NCBI GenBank assembly: GCA_018222585.1
Contig: JAAFAB010000008.1
Location: 91,502-155,501, forward strand
Length of the DNA: 64,000 nucleotides
From: Paracoccaceae bacterium
GTDB lineage: Bacteria > Pseudomonadota > Alphaproteobacteria > Rhodobacterales > Rhodobacteraceae
Direction: 5' to 3'
Shown: piece after piece, positions 27,579 through 36,882 of the stretch
Layout: every line of letters starts with the position of its first letter
Position numbering within the stretch: position 1 is the stretch's first letter
Translations under genes and position numbers: made by a program
The notes under the pieces: model-generated
The model's input: the letters and a program-made list of their open reading frames with translations, nothing else
What the model was told of the DNA's origin: nothing
The model's database searches: none

Positions 27579-29945
27579 TCAAGCATTCATCGCTGCCCAG
27601 ACTCTGTCGGGCGAAAGCGGCATGTCAATATGGCCCACGTCCGTCCCGGCGCGTTGCAGCGCATCGATCACAGCGTTGACCAGCGCCGGCGGCGATCCGA
27701 TCGCCCCCGCCTCGCCGCACCCTTTCACCCCCAGCGGGTTGTGCGTGCAAGGGGTGCAACAGGAATGGTCGACATTGATCATCGGCAGATCGCGGGCGCG
27801 CGGCATGGCATAATCCATGTAGCTGGCCGAAAGCAGCTGGCCATCGGCGTCATAGACGCAGTTTTCCAGCAGCGCCTGGCCGATACCCTGGCCAACCCCG
27901 CCATGCACCTGGCCCTCGACGATCATCGGATTGATCACATTGCCGAAGTCATCGGCGGCGGTGAAGCTCTGCACCTCGACCTGGCCGGTGTCGGGATCGA
28001 CCTCGACCTCGCAGATGTAGCAGCCCGAGGGGTAGGTGAAATTCGCCGGATCGTAGAAGGCGGTCTCTTCCAGCCCCGGCTCGATCTCGTCCAGCGGGTA
28101 GTTGTGCGGCACATAGGCGGCGAGGGTCACATCGCCCCAGGCCACCGACTTGTCGGTGCCCGCGACGGTGAAGGCGCCGTCCTTCAGCTCGATATCCGCC
28201 TCGGCGGCTTCCATCAGATGCGCCGCGATCTTCTTCGCCTTGGCGATGATCTTCTCGGTCGCGCGGACCATGGCCGAACCGCCGACCGCAATGGAGCGCG
28301 ATCCGTAAGTGCCCATGCCCATTGGCGTATTCGCGGTATCTCCGTGGACGATCTCGACCTGGTCCGGGGCGATACCGATCATGTCGGCGATCACCTGCGG
28401 AAAGGAGGTCTCATGCCCCTGGCCGTGCGAATGGCTGCCGGTCATCACCACGATGCCACCGGTGGCGTTGACGCGCACGGTGGCGGATTCGTAAAGCCCC
28501 GCGCGGGCGCCGAGTTGCCCGACAAGGTTCGAGGGCGCGATGCCGCAGGCCTCGATGTAATGCGACAGCCCGATGCCGCGCAGCTTGCCACGGCCCGCCG
28601 ACTCCTGCCGGCGGGTGTCGAAACCGGCATAGTCCGACATCTCCAGCGCCTTGTTCAGCGTCGCCTCGTAATCACCGGTGTCGTATTCGACGGCGACCGG
28701 CGTGGCGTAGGGGAACTCATCCTTGCGGATGAAGTTCTGGCGCCGCAGTTCCGCCGGGTCGACGCCCAGCTCCCGCGCCGCCTTGTCGACCACCCGCTCA
28801 AGCTGGAAGGTCGCTTCGGGGCGGCCCGCGCCGCGGTAGGCATCGACGGGCACGGTATTGGTGAACACTGCCTTCACGTTCACGTAGATCAGCGGCGTGC
28901 GGTAGTTCCCGGCCATCAGCGTGCCATGCAGCCAGGTCGGCACCGAGGGCGCGAAGGTCGAAAGATAGGCGCCCATGTTGGCATAGGTGTCGGTGCGCAG
29001 GGCGGTGAAGTTGTTGTCGCCGTCCAGCGCAAGCTCGATCTTCGTCACGTGATCGCGGCCATGGGCATCGCTGATGAATGCCTCCGAGCGGGTCGAGGTC
29101 CATTTCACCGGCCTGCGCAACTGCTTGGCGGCGAAGGTGCAGAAAGCCTCCTCGGCGTAGTGGAAGATCTTGGTCCCGAAGCCGCCCCCGACATCCGGGG
29201 CGACCACCCGCAGCTTGTGCTCGGGGATGCCAAGCACGAAGGCGCCCATCAGAAGGCGGATCACATGGGGGTTCTGCGAGGTGGTGTAGAGGGTCGAACT
29301 GTCGTCATGCAGCGCATAGTCGCCGATGGCCACGCGGGGCTCCATCGGGTTGGCGACGAGGCGGTTGTTGACCAGCTCCAGCGTGGTGACGTGGGCGGCG
29401 CTGGCGAAAGCCTCGTCCACGGCGGCCTTGTTTTCCTCGACGAAGCCCCAGTCGTAGCAGAGGTTCGACGCCAGGTCGTCATGCACCTTCACCGCGCCCT
29501 CGGCACAGGCAGCCTTCATGTCGATGACGGCGGGCAGTTCCTCGTAGTCGACCACGATCGCCTCGGCGGCATCGCGCGCCTGCTCGACGCTTTCCGCGAC
29601 GACGGCGGCGAGGATCTCGCCGACATGGCGGATCTTGCCCTCGGCCATGATCGGGTGCTTGGGCTCCTGCATGGGTTGGCCGTGGCGGTCGGTGATCTGC
29701 CAGCCGCAAGGCAGGCCACCCACCGCTGCGAAATCGGTTGCGGTGAAGATCCGCAACACGCCGGGCATGGCTGCCGCCTCGGCCGTGTCGATCCCGTTCA
29801 GCACCGCATGGGCCACGTCGGCGCGCAGGAAGTGCACATGGGCCTGGCCCTTGAGGTTGATATCATCAGTGTAGCGTCCGCGTCCGGTCAGGAACCGCGG
29901 GTCCTCGCGCCGCTTCACGCTGGCGCCGATGCCGTCTTTGGGCAT
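27579..29945 (-). CDS. CoxL-type molybdopterin large subunit, form II (CO dehydrogenase-like/xanthine-dehydrogenase family)
   Basis: 788 residues, complete. Substrate-channel loop at residues 369-375 reads AYRGAGR, the form II signature; true form I CO dehydrogenases have AYxCSFR with the Cu-bound Cys. The catalytic glutamate region near the C-terminus reads [24 protein letters not shown] and the Moco-binding [14 protein letters not shown] segments are present. Form II enzymes often hydroxylate other aldehydes or heterocycles, and CO activity is doubtful. Gene order S-L-M also fits form II. Confidence 0.92.
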   Translation of the reverse strand: MPKDGIGASVKRREDPRFLTGRGRYTDDINLKGQAHVHFLRADVAHAVLNGIDTAEAAAMPGVLRIFTATDFAAVGGLPCGWQITDRHGQPMQEPKHPIMAEGKIRHVGEILAAVVAESVEQARDAAEAIVVDYEELPAVIDMKAACAEGAVKVHDDLASNLCYDWGFVEENKAAVDEAFASAAHVTTLELVNNRLVANPMEPRVAIGDYALHDDSSTLYTTSQNPHVIRLLMGAFVLGIPEHKLRVVAPDVGGGFGTKIFHYAEEAFCTFAAKQLRRPVKWTSTRSEAFISDAHGRDHVTKIELALDGDNNFTALRTDTYANMGAYLSTFAPSVPTWLHGTLMAGNYRTPLIYVNVKAVFTNTVPVDAYRGAGRPEATFQLERVVDKAARELGVDPAELRRQNFIRKDEFPYATPVAVEYDTGDYEATLNKALEMSDYAGFDTRRQESAGRGKLRGIGLSHYIEACGIAPSNLVGQLGARAGLYESATVRVNATGGIVVMTGSHSHGQGHETSFPQVIADMIGIAPDQVEIVHGDTANTPMGMGTYGSRSIAVGGSAMVRATEKIIAKAKKIAAHLMEAAEADIELKDGAFTVAGTDKSVAWGDVTLAAYVPHNYPLDEIEPGLEETAFYDPANFTYPSGCYICEVEVDPDTGQVEVQSFTAADDFGNVINPMIVEGQVHGGVGQGIGQALLENCVYDADGQLLSASYMDYAMPRARDLPMINVDHSCCTPCTHNPLGVKGCGEAGAIGSPPALVNAVIDALQRAGTDVGHIDMPLSPDRVWAAMNA

Positions 29946-30021
29946 GATTTATCCTCCCGTTTCAAGGAGGTGCGTGCGCGCACGCACCCCGAGGGGCGCG
30001 CCTCCCGCGGCCCCGCCGCGG

Positions 30022-30501
30022 CTACTCGGCCGCCATCGCCACCGGCTGACCAGAGGCCGCCAGGATTGCCTTCACGATGTTGTGGTACCCGGTACAGCGG
30101 CAGATGTTGCCGTCCAGATGAGCCCGGATCTGCGCTTCGGTCGGCTGCGGGATGTCGCGCAGCAGGGCCGCCGCCGCCATCACCATGCCAGGGGTGCAGA
30201 AACCGCATTGCAGCCCGTGATGGTCCTGGAAGGCCTGCTGGATCACCGACAGCGAGCCGTCCGCGTTCTCCATGCCCTCGATGGTGGTGACCTGCGCCCC
30301 CTCGGCCTCGGCGGCGAACATCGTGCAGGACTTCACCTGCCGCCCGTCCACATGCACCGTGCAGGCCCCGCACTGGCTGGTATCACAGCCGATATGGGTG
30401 CCGGTCAGGCCAAGCGCGTCGCGCAGGAAGGCCGAAAGAAGGGTACGCCCCTCGGCCTCGCCCGTGACCTCGCGGCCATTGACGTGCATCGTCAGTTTCA
30501 T
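30022..30501 (-). CDS. CoxS-type 2Fe-2S subunit
   Basis: 159 residues. Two iron-sulfur motifs are complete: the plant-ferredoxin type [16 protein letters not shown]...SC and the second QCGFCTPGM...GNICRCTGY. Carries electrons from the Moco in the large subunit to the FAD subunit. ATG at 30501 with an AGGACAG Shine-Dalgarno; a longer upstream frame is not supported. First gene of the operon. Confidence 0.94.
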   Translation of the reverse strand: MKLTMHVNGREVTGEAEGRTLLSAFLRDALGLTGTHIGCDTSQCGACTVHVDGRQVKSCTMFAAEAEGAQVTTIEGMENADGSLSVIQQAFQDHHGLQCGFCTPGMVMAAAALLRDIPQPTEAQIRAHLDGNICRCTGYHNIVKAILAASGQPVAMAAE

Positions 30502-30734
30502 TCTGTCCTCCCTAGGTGGCATCGGAGGCGGCCTCCCAACCGCTGACCCTGCTGCCTGTCTGAAGGCTAGGCCCGCGATGGAGGCTGAAACCATAGGACT
30601 AAAGTCGTAAACGCCCGGACCTGGATTGTCATGGCACGGATAGGTTGTAAGCTGACGCTCATGAGAGTCGGCACCCCATTCACGGAAAGCTGAATTTCGG
30701 TTAAAGTTGTTGTGTCACAGGCGAGGGACGCGCC

Positions 30735-31412
30735 ATGAACCACAATCGTTTGAAGACCGCCCTTGTGGTGGATGACCATCCGCTGTTCTGCGATGCTCTG
30801 GCGCTGACGCTGCGCAGCGTCGCGGGCATCTCGGAAATACGCAAGGCGGCCACGCTTCAGGAGGCGCTGGCGTCGCTGCAACGCGACGGATCGCCCGACG
30901 TGGTGGTCCTGGATCTGAACCTCCCGGACGTGACGGGGCTGGATGGCCTGGTGCGACTGCGCAATGCGGCGGGTGTGCCAATCGTCGTCGTTTCCTCGAT
31001 CTCCGAGGACAGGATGATCACCTCGGCGCTGCGGGCGGGGGCCGTCGGCTACGTGCCCAAGCACAGCGACCGCGAGGTCTTCCGCACCGCCTTCGACCGG
31101 CTGCGCCGCGGCGAGAGCTACGTACCGGACGGCTACCTGGACAGCGAGGACGGAGAGGACGGAGAGTCTGTCCGACGTGACGCCGTGCTGGGGCGGATGG
31201 CCACCTTGACCCATCAGCAGGCGCGGATTCTCGACCTCATCCGGGCCGGAATGCTGAACAAGCAGATCGCCTATGAGCTGTCCATCGCCGAAACCACGGT
31301 GAAAGCGCATGTCACCGCGATCATGCGCAAACTGGGGGTACAGAGCCGTACCCAGGCCGCGCTGCTGGCCAGTGAAACCAGCTTCGGACACGTCTTGCAG
31401 AAAGAGGGCTAG
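30735..31412 (+). CDS. LuxR-family response regulator
   Basis: 225 residues. Receiver domain (ALVVDDHPLFCDAL; phosphoacceptor Asp in VVLDLNLPDVTG; VVVSSIS) and C-terminal LuxR helix-turn-helix (LTHQQARILDLIRAGMLNKQ, then SIAETTVKAHVTAIMRKLGV). It is followed after 29 bases by the FIST gene and then the kinase gene, so it is the likely partner of that kinase. Divergent from the coxSLM operon, which is a candidate target. Confidence 0.9.
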   Translation: MNHNRLKTALVVDDHPLFCDALALTLRSVAGISEIRKAATLQEALASLQRDGSPDVVVLDLNLPDVTGLDGLVRLRNAAGVPIVVVSSISEDRMITSALRAGAVGYVPKHSDREVFRTAFDRLRRGESYVPDGYLDSEDGEDGESVRRDAVLGRMATLTHQQARILDLIRAGMLNKQIAYELSIAETTVKAHVTAIMRKLGVQSRTQAALLASETSFGHVLQKEG

Positions 31413-31441
31413 GCAGGAGAGGAAGATTTTCCCCGGAGGAA

Positions 31442-32629
31442 ATGGACATGGACACCAGCGTCAGCACGACGGCCTTCGCGCGGCCCGGCACCCAGGGCCT
31501 GATCCGAAGTGCCTCGGTCGACCTCGATATGCCGATGGCGCCGCAGGTCCTGGCCGAGAGGCTGGGACGCGCCGATCTGGATTGCACCCTGCTCTTCGCC
31601 GCCCCCCTGCCCGGTGCCCAGGCCCTGGCTGACGGGATCGGCGCACTCTTTCGTCCAGGGCGAATCTTCGGCTGCACCACAAGCGGCGAAATCGACGGCA
31701 CCGGCTACACAGGGGGCAAGGTGCTGGGCGTAGGCCTGCCGCGCAGCCACTTCCGCACCTCGCTGATGAGCCTGAGCGAGTCGGAAGCAAAGTCGACCAG
31801 CGCGCTGGTGCGCAAGACCCTGGCCGCCCGGGCCCAGCTGACGCGGGAAGCCCCGGACTGGCGGCATGAATTCGCCATTCTCCTGGTCGATGGCACCAGC
31901 CAGCGCGAGGATGCCATCGTCTCGCGGGTGGCCTCGGCGCTCGGGCCGGTGCCCCTGGTCGGCGCCTCTGTCGGCAGCCCCGTCACCCGGGCCGAACCGG
32001 TGGTCTTCGGCAGCGAAGGCTCGGGGTTCCAGGCGATGCTGCTGCAGGTGCGCACCCGCTGCCCGATCCGCGTATTCCGCACCGACCATTTCCGCCCGAG
32101 CAACTGCCGCATGGTGGTCACCCGCGCCGACCCCGAACTGCGCCTTGCGCTCGAGATCAACGGCGTGCCGGCCGCGCGCGAATATGCCCGTCTGCTGCGT
32201 CTGGATCCCGACACCCTGACGGCCGAGGATTTCGCCGCCAATCCACTGATGGTGCGGGTCGGGGCGGATCACCACATCCGCGCCATCCGCGGGGCCACGC
32301 CGGAGGGCGCGTTGCAGTTCCACTCGGCCATGGGCGAGGGCATGGTGCTGACCGTGGCCTCTGGCGAAGACATGGTGATGCACCTCGAGCGCGAGCTCGC
32401 GGCGCTGTCATTGCCGACCCCGCCTGAGATGATCCTCTGCTTCGATTCCTACCTGCGCCGCCTGGAAGCGGCCCGCAGCAACCGCCTGCCGGCGCTGTCC
32501 CGGATCCTCGCACGGCGCCGTGTGCGCGGGTTCTCGACCATCGGCGAACAGCAGGGCGGGCTGCACGTGAACAACACGTTGACGGGGGTCGCGCTATATG
32601 CCCCGAGTTGCGAACGGGCCTCCGGCTGA
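31442..32629 (+). CDS. FIST-domain sensor protein (NosP-like)
   Basis: 395 residues: FIST N (about 45-235, with RIFGCTTSGEIDGTGYTGGK and LVGASVGSPVTRAEPVVFG) and FIST C (about 240-385, with PLMVRVGADHHIRAIRGATP). Some FIST proteins (NosP) bind heme and sense NO, inhibiting a co-transcribed kinase; others bind small ligands. The neighbouring histidine kinase overlaps by one base (TGATG), the same gene order as nosP-nahK. Heme binding here is inference; no ligand residue was identified. Confidence 0.85.
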   Translation: MDMDTSVSTTAFARPGTQGLIRSASVDLDMPMAPQVLAERLGRADLDCTLLFAAPLPGAQALADGIGALFRPGRIFGCTTSGEIDGTGYTGGKVLGVGLPRSHFRTSLMSLSESEAKSTSALVRKTLAARAQLTREAPDWRHEFAILLVDGTSQREDAIVSRVASALGPVPLVGASVGSPVTRAEPVVFGSEGSGFQAMLLQVRTRCPIRVFRTDHFRPSNCRMVVTRADPELRLALEINGVPAAREYARLLRLDPDTLTAEDFAANPLMVRVGADHHIRAIRGATPEGALQFHSAMGEGMVLTVASGEDMVMHLERELAALSLPTPPEMILCFDSYLRRLEAARSNRLPALSRILARRRVRGFSTIGEQQGGLHVNNTLTGVALYAPSCERASG

Positions 32630-34428
32630 TGGCGATCGAGGACCTGGTCGACATCTCGGAGCCCGCCGACGCGCAGATCGCGCGACTGATGCGAATCGCC
32701 GAAGCCCTGATGCGACGGGTCGAGCAGAAGGTGGATACCTCAGACGTGGCCTATGCCCAGTTCCAGCGCGCCGCCCTGCTGGAACAGGAGGTGCACAAGC
32801 GCACGCGAGAGCTGGAAGACACGCTGGATCTGCTCAATACCTCCAACGAACGCCTCGCCGCCGCCTACCGCGAGAAGGAGGCCGCCCGCGCCAACCTGAT
32901 CAATGCCATCGAGGCGGTGCAGGGCGGGTTCGCCCTGTTCAGCCAGGATGCGCGGCTGATCCTGTCGAATTCGCGCTTCGGAATGCACATGCCCGACGTG
33001 CGCGCCGCGCTGGCTCCGGGCCTCAGCTACTCGGACTACATCGAGATCGTCTCGCGCTCTCCCCACCTGACCCTGCCCCCGGGTGAAACGCGCGAGGACT
33101 GGCAGCGCCGCCGCATGGCCCGGCACAATGACCGCAACGTGCTGCTGAACGTGCGGCTGAACTGGAACCGCTGGGTCCAGGTGAGCGAACATCGAACGCC
33201 CGACGGTGGTATCGTCATCCTGCAGACCGACGTGACCGATATCATGCGCATTGAACGGCAGGAGCGCGAGCGGATGCTGGACGACCAGGCCCGCCTGATC
33301 CGCGCCACGCTGGAACATCTCGACCAGGGGATCTGCATCTTCGACCGCCAGTCGCGGCTGGTCGGCTGGAATCGCCGCGTGGGAGAGCTCCTCGCCTTTC
33401 CGCTACGCATGTTCTACATGGGCATCCACGCCGAAAAGCTGGTCGACTGGATGGAGGGCAGTTTCGCCTTCGCCGACGGCATGGAAGGCGAAACCATCCG
33501 CGCCTGGACCCGGCGCCAGGATGGCCGGCCGCCCCTCAGCTTCGAGATCACCCGGGAGGGCGAGTTCACCCTCGGCGTCTTCGCACAGGAAATGCCCGAC
33601 CGGGGCTTCGTCATCAGCTTCACCGATCTGACCAATGAGCGCGAAGCCGTGCGGGCGCTTAGCTATCTCAACGAGGCGCTCGAGGCGCGGGTATCCGAGC
33701 GCACGGAAGAGCTGGAGGCGGCGCTGGAAGAAGCGGCGCTGGCCAATGAGACCAAGTCGCGTTTCGTCGCTGCGGCCAGTCACGACCTGCTGCAACCGCT
33801 GTCGGCGGCGAAACTCTTCCTGGCCTCGGCCGAGGACGAGGCCACGACCGGGGCGGCGCCGGTCCTGGGCAAGGCCCGCCGGGCGCTGGAAAGCGTCGAG
33901 CATCTGATGGATGCGCTGGTCGATATTTCGCGGCTCGATTCCGGCCGGTCCGAGGTGCATGTGGGCAATGTCTCGCTGTCGCGGCTGATGCGGCAGCTGG
34001 CGGATGAGCTGGGCCCGGAGGCCCGCGCCAAGGGCGTACGGCTGCGCGTCGTACCCTCCTCGGCGGTGGTGGCCAGTGATCCGACCTACCTGCGCCGGAT
34101 CCTGCAGAACCTGCTGTCGAACGCGGTGCGCTACACCCATACCGGCACCGTCCTGATGGGTGCGCGGCGGCACGGGGATACGGTCAGCGTCGAGGTGATC
34201 GACACCGGGCCGGGCATTCCCGCCGACCGGCAGAGAGACATCTTCCGCGAGTTCCAGCGCCTCGATTCCGCTGCCAGCGCCTCGGAGGGCATGGGGCTTG
34301 GTCTTGCCATCGTCGAGCGGGCCTGTGCCTTGCTGGACCACGAACTGATCCTGACCTCGGTCGTTGGACATGGCACCCGCTTCGCCGTTTCCCTGCCGGT
34401 ACTGCGCTACGACAGGCGCGCCCGGTAG
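32629..34428 (+). CDS. PAS-domain sensor histidine kinase (NahK-like)
   Basis: 599 residues. N-terminal coiled coil (about 15-95), two PAS-like regions (about 100-215 and 225-340), second coiled coil, then HisKA with His385 in AASHDLLQPLSAAKLFL, and HATPase with N box NLLSNAVRYT, DTGPGIP and GMGLGLAIVERA. No C-terminal receiver. The ASHDLLQPL H box is typical of NahK/ErcS-class kinases. No transmembrane segment, so cytoplasmic. Start ATG overlaps the FIST stop. Confidence 0.88.
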   Translation: MAIEDLVDISEPADAQIARLMRIAEALMRRVEQKVDTSDVAYAQFQRAALLEQEVHKRTRELEDTLDLLNTSNERLAAAYREKEAARANLINAIEAVQGGFALFSQDARLILSNSRFGMHMPDVRAALAPGLSYSDYIEIVSRSPHLTLPPGETREDWQRRRMARHNDRNVLLNVRLNWNRWVQVSEHRTPDGGIVILQTDVTDIMRIERQERERMLDDQARLIRATLEHLDQGICIFDRQSRLVGWNRRVGELLAFPLRMFYMGIHAEKLVDWMEGSFAFADGMEGETIRAWTRRQDGRPPLSFEITREGEFTLGVFAQEMPDRGFVISFTDLTNEREAVRALSYLNEALEARVSERTEELEAALEEAALANETKSRFVAAASHDLLQPLSAAKLFLASAEDEATTGAAPVLGKARRALESVEHLMDALVDISRLDSGRSEVHVGNVSLSRLMRQLADELGPEARAKGVRLRVVPSSAVVASDPTYLRRILQNLLSNAVRYTHTGTVLMGARRHGDTVSVEVIDTGPGIPADRQRDIFREFQRLDSAASASEGMGLGLAIVERACALLDHELILTSVVGHGTRFAVSLPVLRYDRRAR

Positions 34429-34489
34429 CTCGCCAGACCACCCGCACCGCGCCACCGCACCGGGATGGCCCTGGTGTGGCGGGATAGCC

Positions 34490-35764
34490 CTAGCCCCCCG
34501 CCCGTGGTCGCGCCCCGGGCGGGGGGCCCTTGCGGGGCACGAAAGGCAGAACCTGCCGCGCCTCCGGCACGACCTTGCCGGGCCCAGGCGGCGCCACCGG
34601 GCAGGCGGCGAACGGGGCCGGCGCCTCTGGCAGCAGGGAGCGGAGCAGGTCCTGCATCCGCTCCGACCAGTCGGCGAAGTCGAAATGCCTCGCCCAGGCG
34701 GACCGGCAGAGGGCACGGCACCCCACCGGATCACGACCGTGCGCCTCGGCCAGGGCGACAACCCGCAGGGCATCCTCAACCGGATCCTCGGACGCCAGCG
34801 GGGTGAGCACGGCCGCCTCGGGATGCGTGGCCAGCAGCTGCCTGCAGCCCGGAATATCGGGCAAGGCCATCGGCAACCCGGCCTCGAAAGCCTCCAGCGC
34901 AGCGATCGGCTGGCCTTCGTAGCGAGAGGTGAGCAGGTAGCAATCGGCCATCAGAAGATGCGGTCGCAGATCGTCGACCGCGCCGGCGAAATCGATCCTC
35001 TGCAGCGCATGGGCCCCGAGGATCCGTCGCGCCTGCCGGCGGAACCGGTAGCTGTCGGTCCCCTCGCCGCAGAATGTCATCAGGTAGGTGCCGGGCAGCG
35101 CCGCGAAGAGACGCAGCGCACGCTCCAGGTTCTTTTGCCGCGCCAGGCGCCCCGTCACAAGAATGCGCCGCGTGCCATCGCGGGGGAGCGGGTCCGGCAA
35201 GGGACCGATGTCCGATGTGTTGCCCAGCACGACCAGCCGATGCCGCGCACAGGTACCGGGCCCGACGGTCGCCAGGTAGTCATCCCGGGCGGTGGCGGAG
35301 AGGAAGATCAGACAGCGCGCTGGCCCATGGCGCAGAGACAGCCGTTCAAGGCGCAGCGCGAAGGCCGCGGCAAGACGCCAGTGGCCGGGGTCGAACGGCA
35401 GGCCGTGATAGGTCACCGCAAGCGCCGGGCCCGGTCGGCAAAAGACCCCGGCGATCGCCAGCAGGTGCACGAGAAGGACAGCCATGCGCGCATGGACCCA
35501 GACCAGACGGGGGTCTTCACGCCGGATCAGCCGGGCCAGCAGGCGCGCCGTGCGCAGCATCCGCAATGGCCCCGAACGCGTCGCGAGGCCATTCACCGTT
35601 ATATGTCTCACGTCGCTGCGCCGCAGGAAGGCATAGCCGCCGCGATCCCGTTCGGACAGAAGCACGAAACGGGCCAGGCCATCGCAGCCCTTCAACAGGT
35701 GCTGCAGGTGCCGCGGGACGCCGCTGCGACCACCGTCCCCTCCGATCAGCAGCACTTTCGCCAT
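34490..35764 (-). CDS. Glycosyltransferase family 4
   Basis: 424 residues. GT-B fold: N-terminal GGDGGRSGVPRHLQHLLKG; C-lobe with ILVTGRLARQKNLERALRLF and the nucleotide-sugar site YLLTSRYEGQPIAALEAFEA (E-x7-E type). C-terminal Pro/Gly/Arg-rich tail of about 35 residues is unusual and its DNA contains a 12-bp perfect hairpin (34493-34527). ATG at 35764 next to a GGAT-rich Shine-Dalgarno. Start of a surface-glycan locus together with the GT2 gene. Confidence 0.85.
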   Translation of the reverse strand: MAKVLLIGGDGGRSGVPRHLQHLLKGCDGLARFVLLSERDRGGYAFLRRSDVRHITVNGLATRSGPLRMLRTARLLARLIRREDPRLVWVHARMAVLLVHLLAIAGVFCRPGPALAVTYHGLPFDPGHWRLAAAFALRLERLSLRHGPARCLIFLSATARDDYLATVGPGTCARHRLVVLGNTSDIGPLPDPLPRDGTRRILVTGRLARQKNLERALRLFAALPGTYLMTFCGEGTDSYRFRRQARRILGAHALQRIDFAGAVDDLRPHLLMADCYLLTSRYEGQPIAALEAFEAGLPMALPDIPGCRQLLATHPEAAVLTPLASEDPVEDALRVVALAEAHGRDPVGCRALCRSAWARHFDFADWSERMQDLLRSLLPEAPAPFAACPVAPPGPGKVVPEARQVLPFVPRKGPPPGARPRAGG

Positions 35765-35783
35765 GGGCGGATCCCCTTTCCCT

Positions 35784-36704
35784 TCAGACCTTCCCAAGAA
35801 GCGCCGCCCCCCAAAGTCCGATGTCGCCCGCAAGGTCCTGCCTGCGCAGGCCCGCCTGATGCATCTTCAGCAACCGCTCCACCGTACCGGTCTGCCTGGC
35901 CCGCGAGAAAAGCGTCAGAATCGCGCGGTTCTCGGGCAGCAGCAGATGTCGGCAACGCTCCAGCGCCGAGATCTGCGCACCGATCCGCAAGGCGTAGAGC
36001 CCGTTCAGCACCGCGATCTTCCGCCTGATCCAGGCATTCATGCCGCGCCCTGCGCCGATCGCGTTGCCCTCGTGCTGGCGGTACAGAAGAACCGGCTGCG
36101 GCTCGACCAGGCAAAGCGCCCCGGCCCCCGTCAGCAACTGGTAGAGGAACCAGTCATGGGCATAGATCCCCCGTGCCAAAGGGGCGGCCTGCCGCGCCAG
36201 CCGCGCCGCGGCACCATTCATGACGATGGTATTTCCGAAGGCCACGTTCTCGACCAGCGCATTGGCGAATCCCGGACGGCGGCGCAGATGCGCGGAAGGT
36301 GCGAGACGGCCCGAAGCCGGATCCCAGTCAATTCGCCGCGCACAGGTAAAGGCCGGCACCCGTCCCGGCACACGGTTGAGCAGCCGGATCGCCGCCGCCA
36401 GCCTGCCCGGCAACCAGACGTCATCCTGGTCGGCCAGGGCAACGGGGCCGGGCACCTCGGGCAGGTCCGCCAGCAAGGCCATGTAATTGGCGGCAAATCC
36501 CCGTCGTGGCCCCTGCGACATGCAAAACCGCCGGGGACCGTCGCCAAGCGCATCCGCGGCGTCCCGAAGCATCTCGGGTCCGGTATCGGTCGAGCCATCG
36601 TCGCTGACACGCAGGGTCCAGCCCGGCAAGCCGCAGGCCATGATGCTGGCCAGCTGGGGTTCGAGGTGGCGGGCCCCGTTGCGCAGACCCATGAGGATCA
36701 GCAT
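35784..36704 (-). CDS. Glycosyltransferase family 2
   Basis: 306 residues. GT-A fold: nucleotide-binding SDDGSTDTGPEMLRDAADAL and the metal-binding LADQDDVWLPGRL (Asp-x-Asp equivalent). Resembles rhamnosyl or galactosyl transferases of O-antigen and exopolysaccharide clusters. Separated from the GT4 gene by 19 bases, same strand. Sugar donor not predictable. Confidence 0.87.
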   Translation of the reverse strand: MLILMGLRNGARHLEPQLASIMACGLPGWTLRVSDDGSTDTGPEMLRDAADALGDGPRRFCMSQGPRRGFAANYMALLADLPEVPGPVALADQDDVWLPGRLAAAIRLLNRVPGRVPAFTCARRIDWDPASGRLAPSAHLRRRPGFANALVENVAFGNTIVMNGAAARLARQAAPLARGIYAHDWFLYQLLTGAGALCLVEPQPVLLYRQHEGNAIGAGRGMNAWIRRKIAVLNGLYALRIGAQISALERCRHLLLPENRAILTLFSRARQTGTVERLLKMHQAGLRRQDLAGDIGLWGAALLGKV

Positions 36705-36882
36705 CGCCCTGTCTCCATGACCTGTCTCCTGCGGGGGCCCGTTCGGTCCGATTCCCCTGATCCTGTACCCGGCGGCCTTAACAGGAGGTGTGCGGCGCAG
36801 CGGTGAAATTTCTCGGGCGTATACGGATCCTTCACTACGCCGCGGCTATCACCCATCGGACGATCCTGAAGGAACGGGGCTG

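Noticed and set aside
27630..30290. An 886-codon plus-strand frame opposite the CoxL gene
   Set aside because: No motifs, antisense to a full-length enzyme gene with all conserved residues.
34493..34527. 12-bp perfect hairpin at the 3' end of the GT4 gene considered as a terminator
   Set aside because: It overlaps the coding end and no T tract follows on the minus strand; recorded in the gene entry only.
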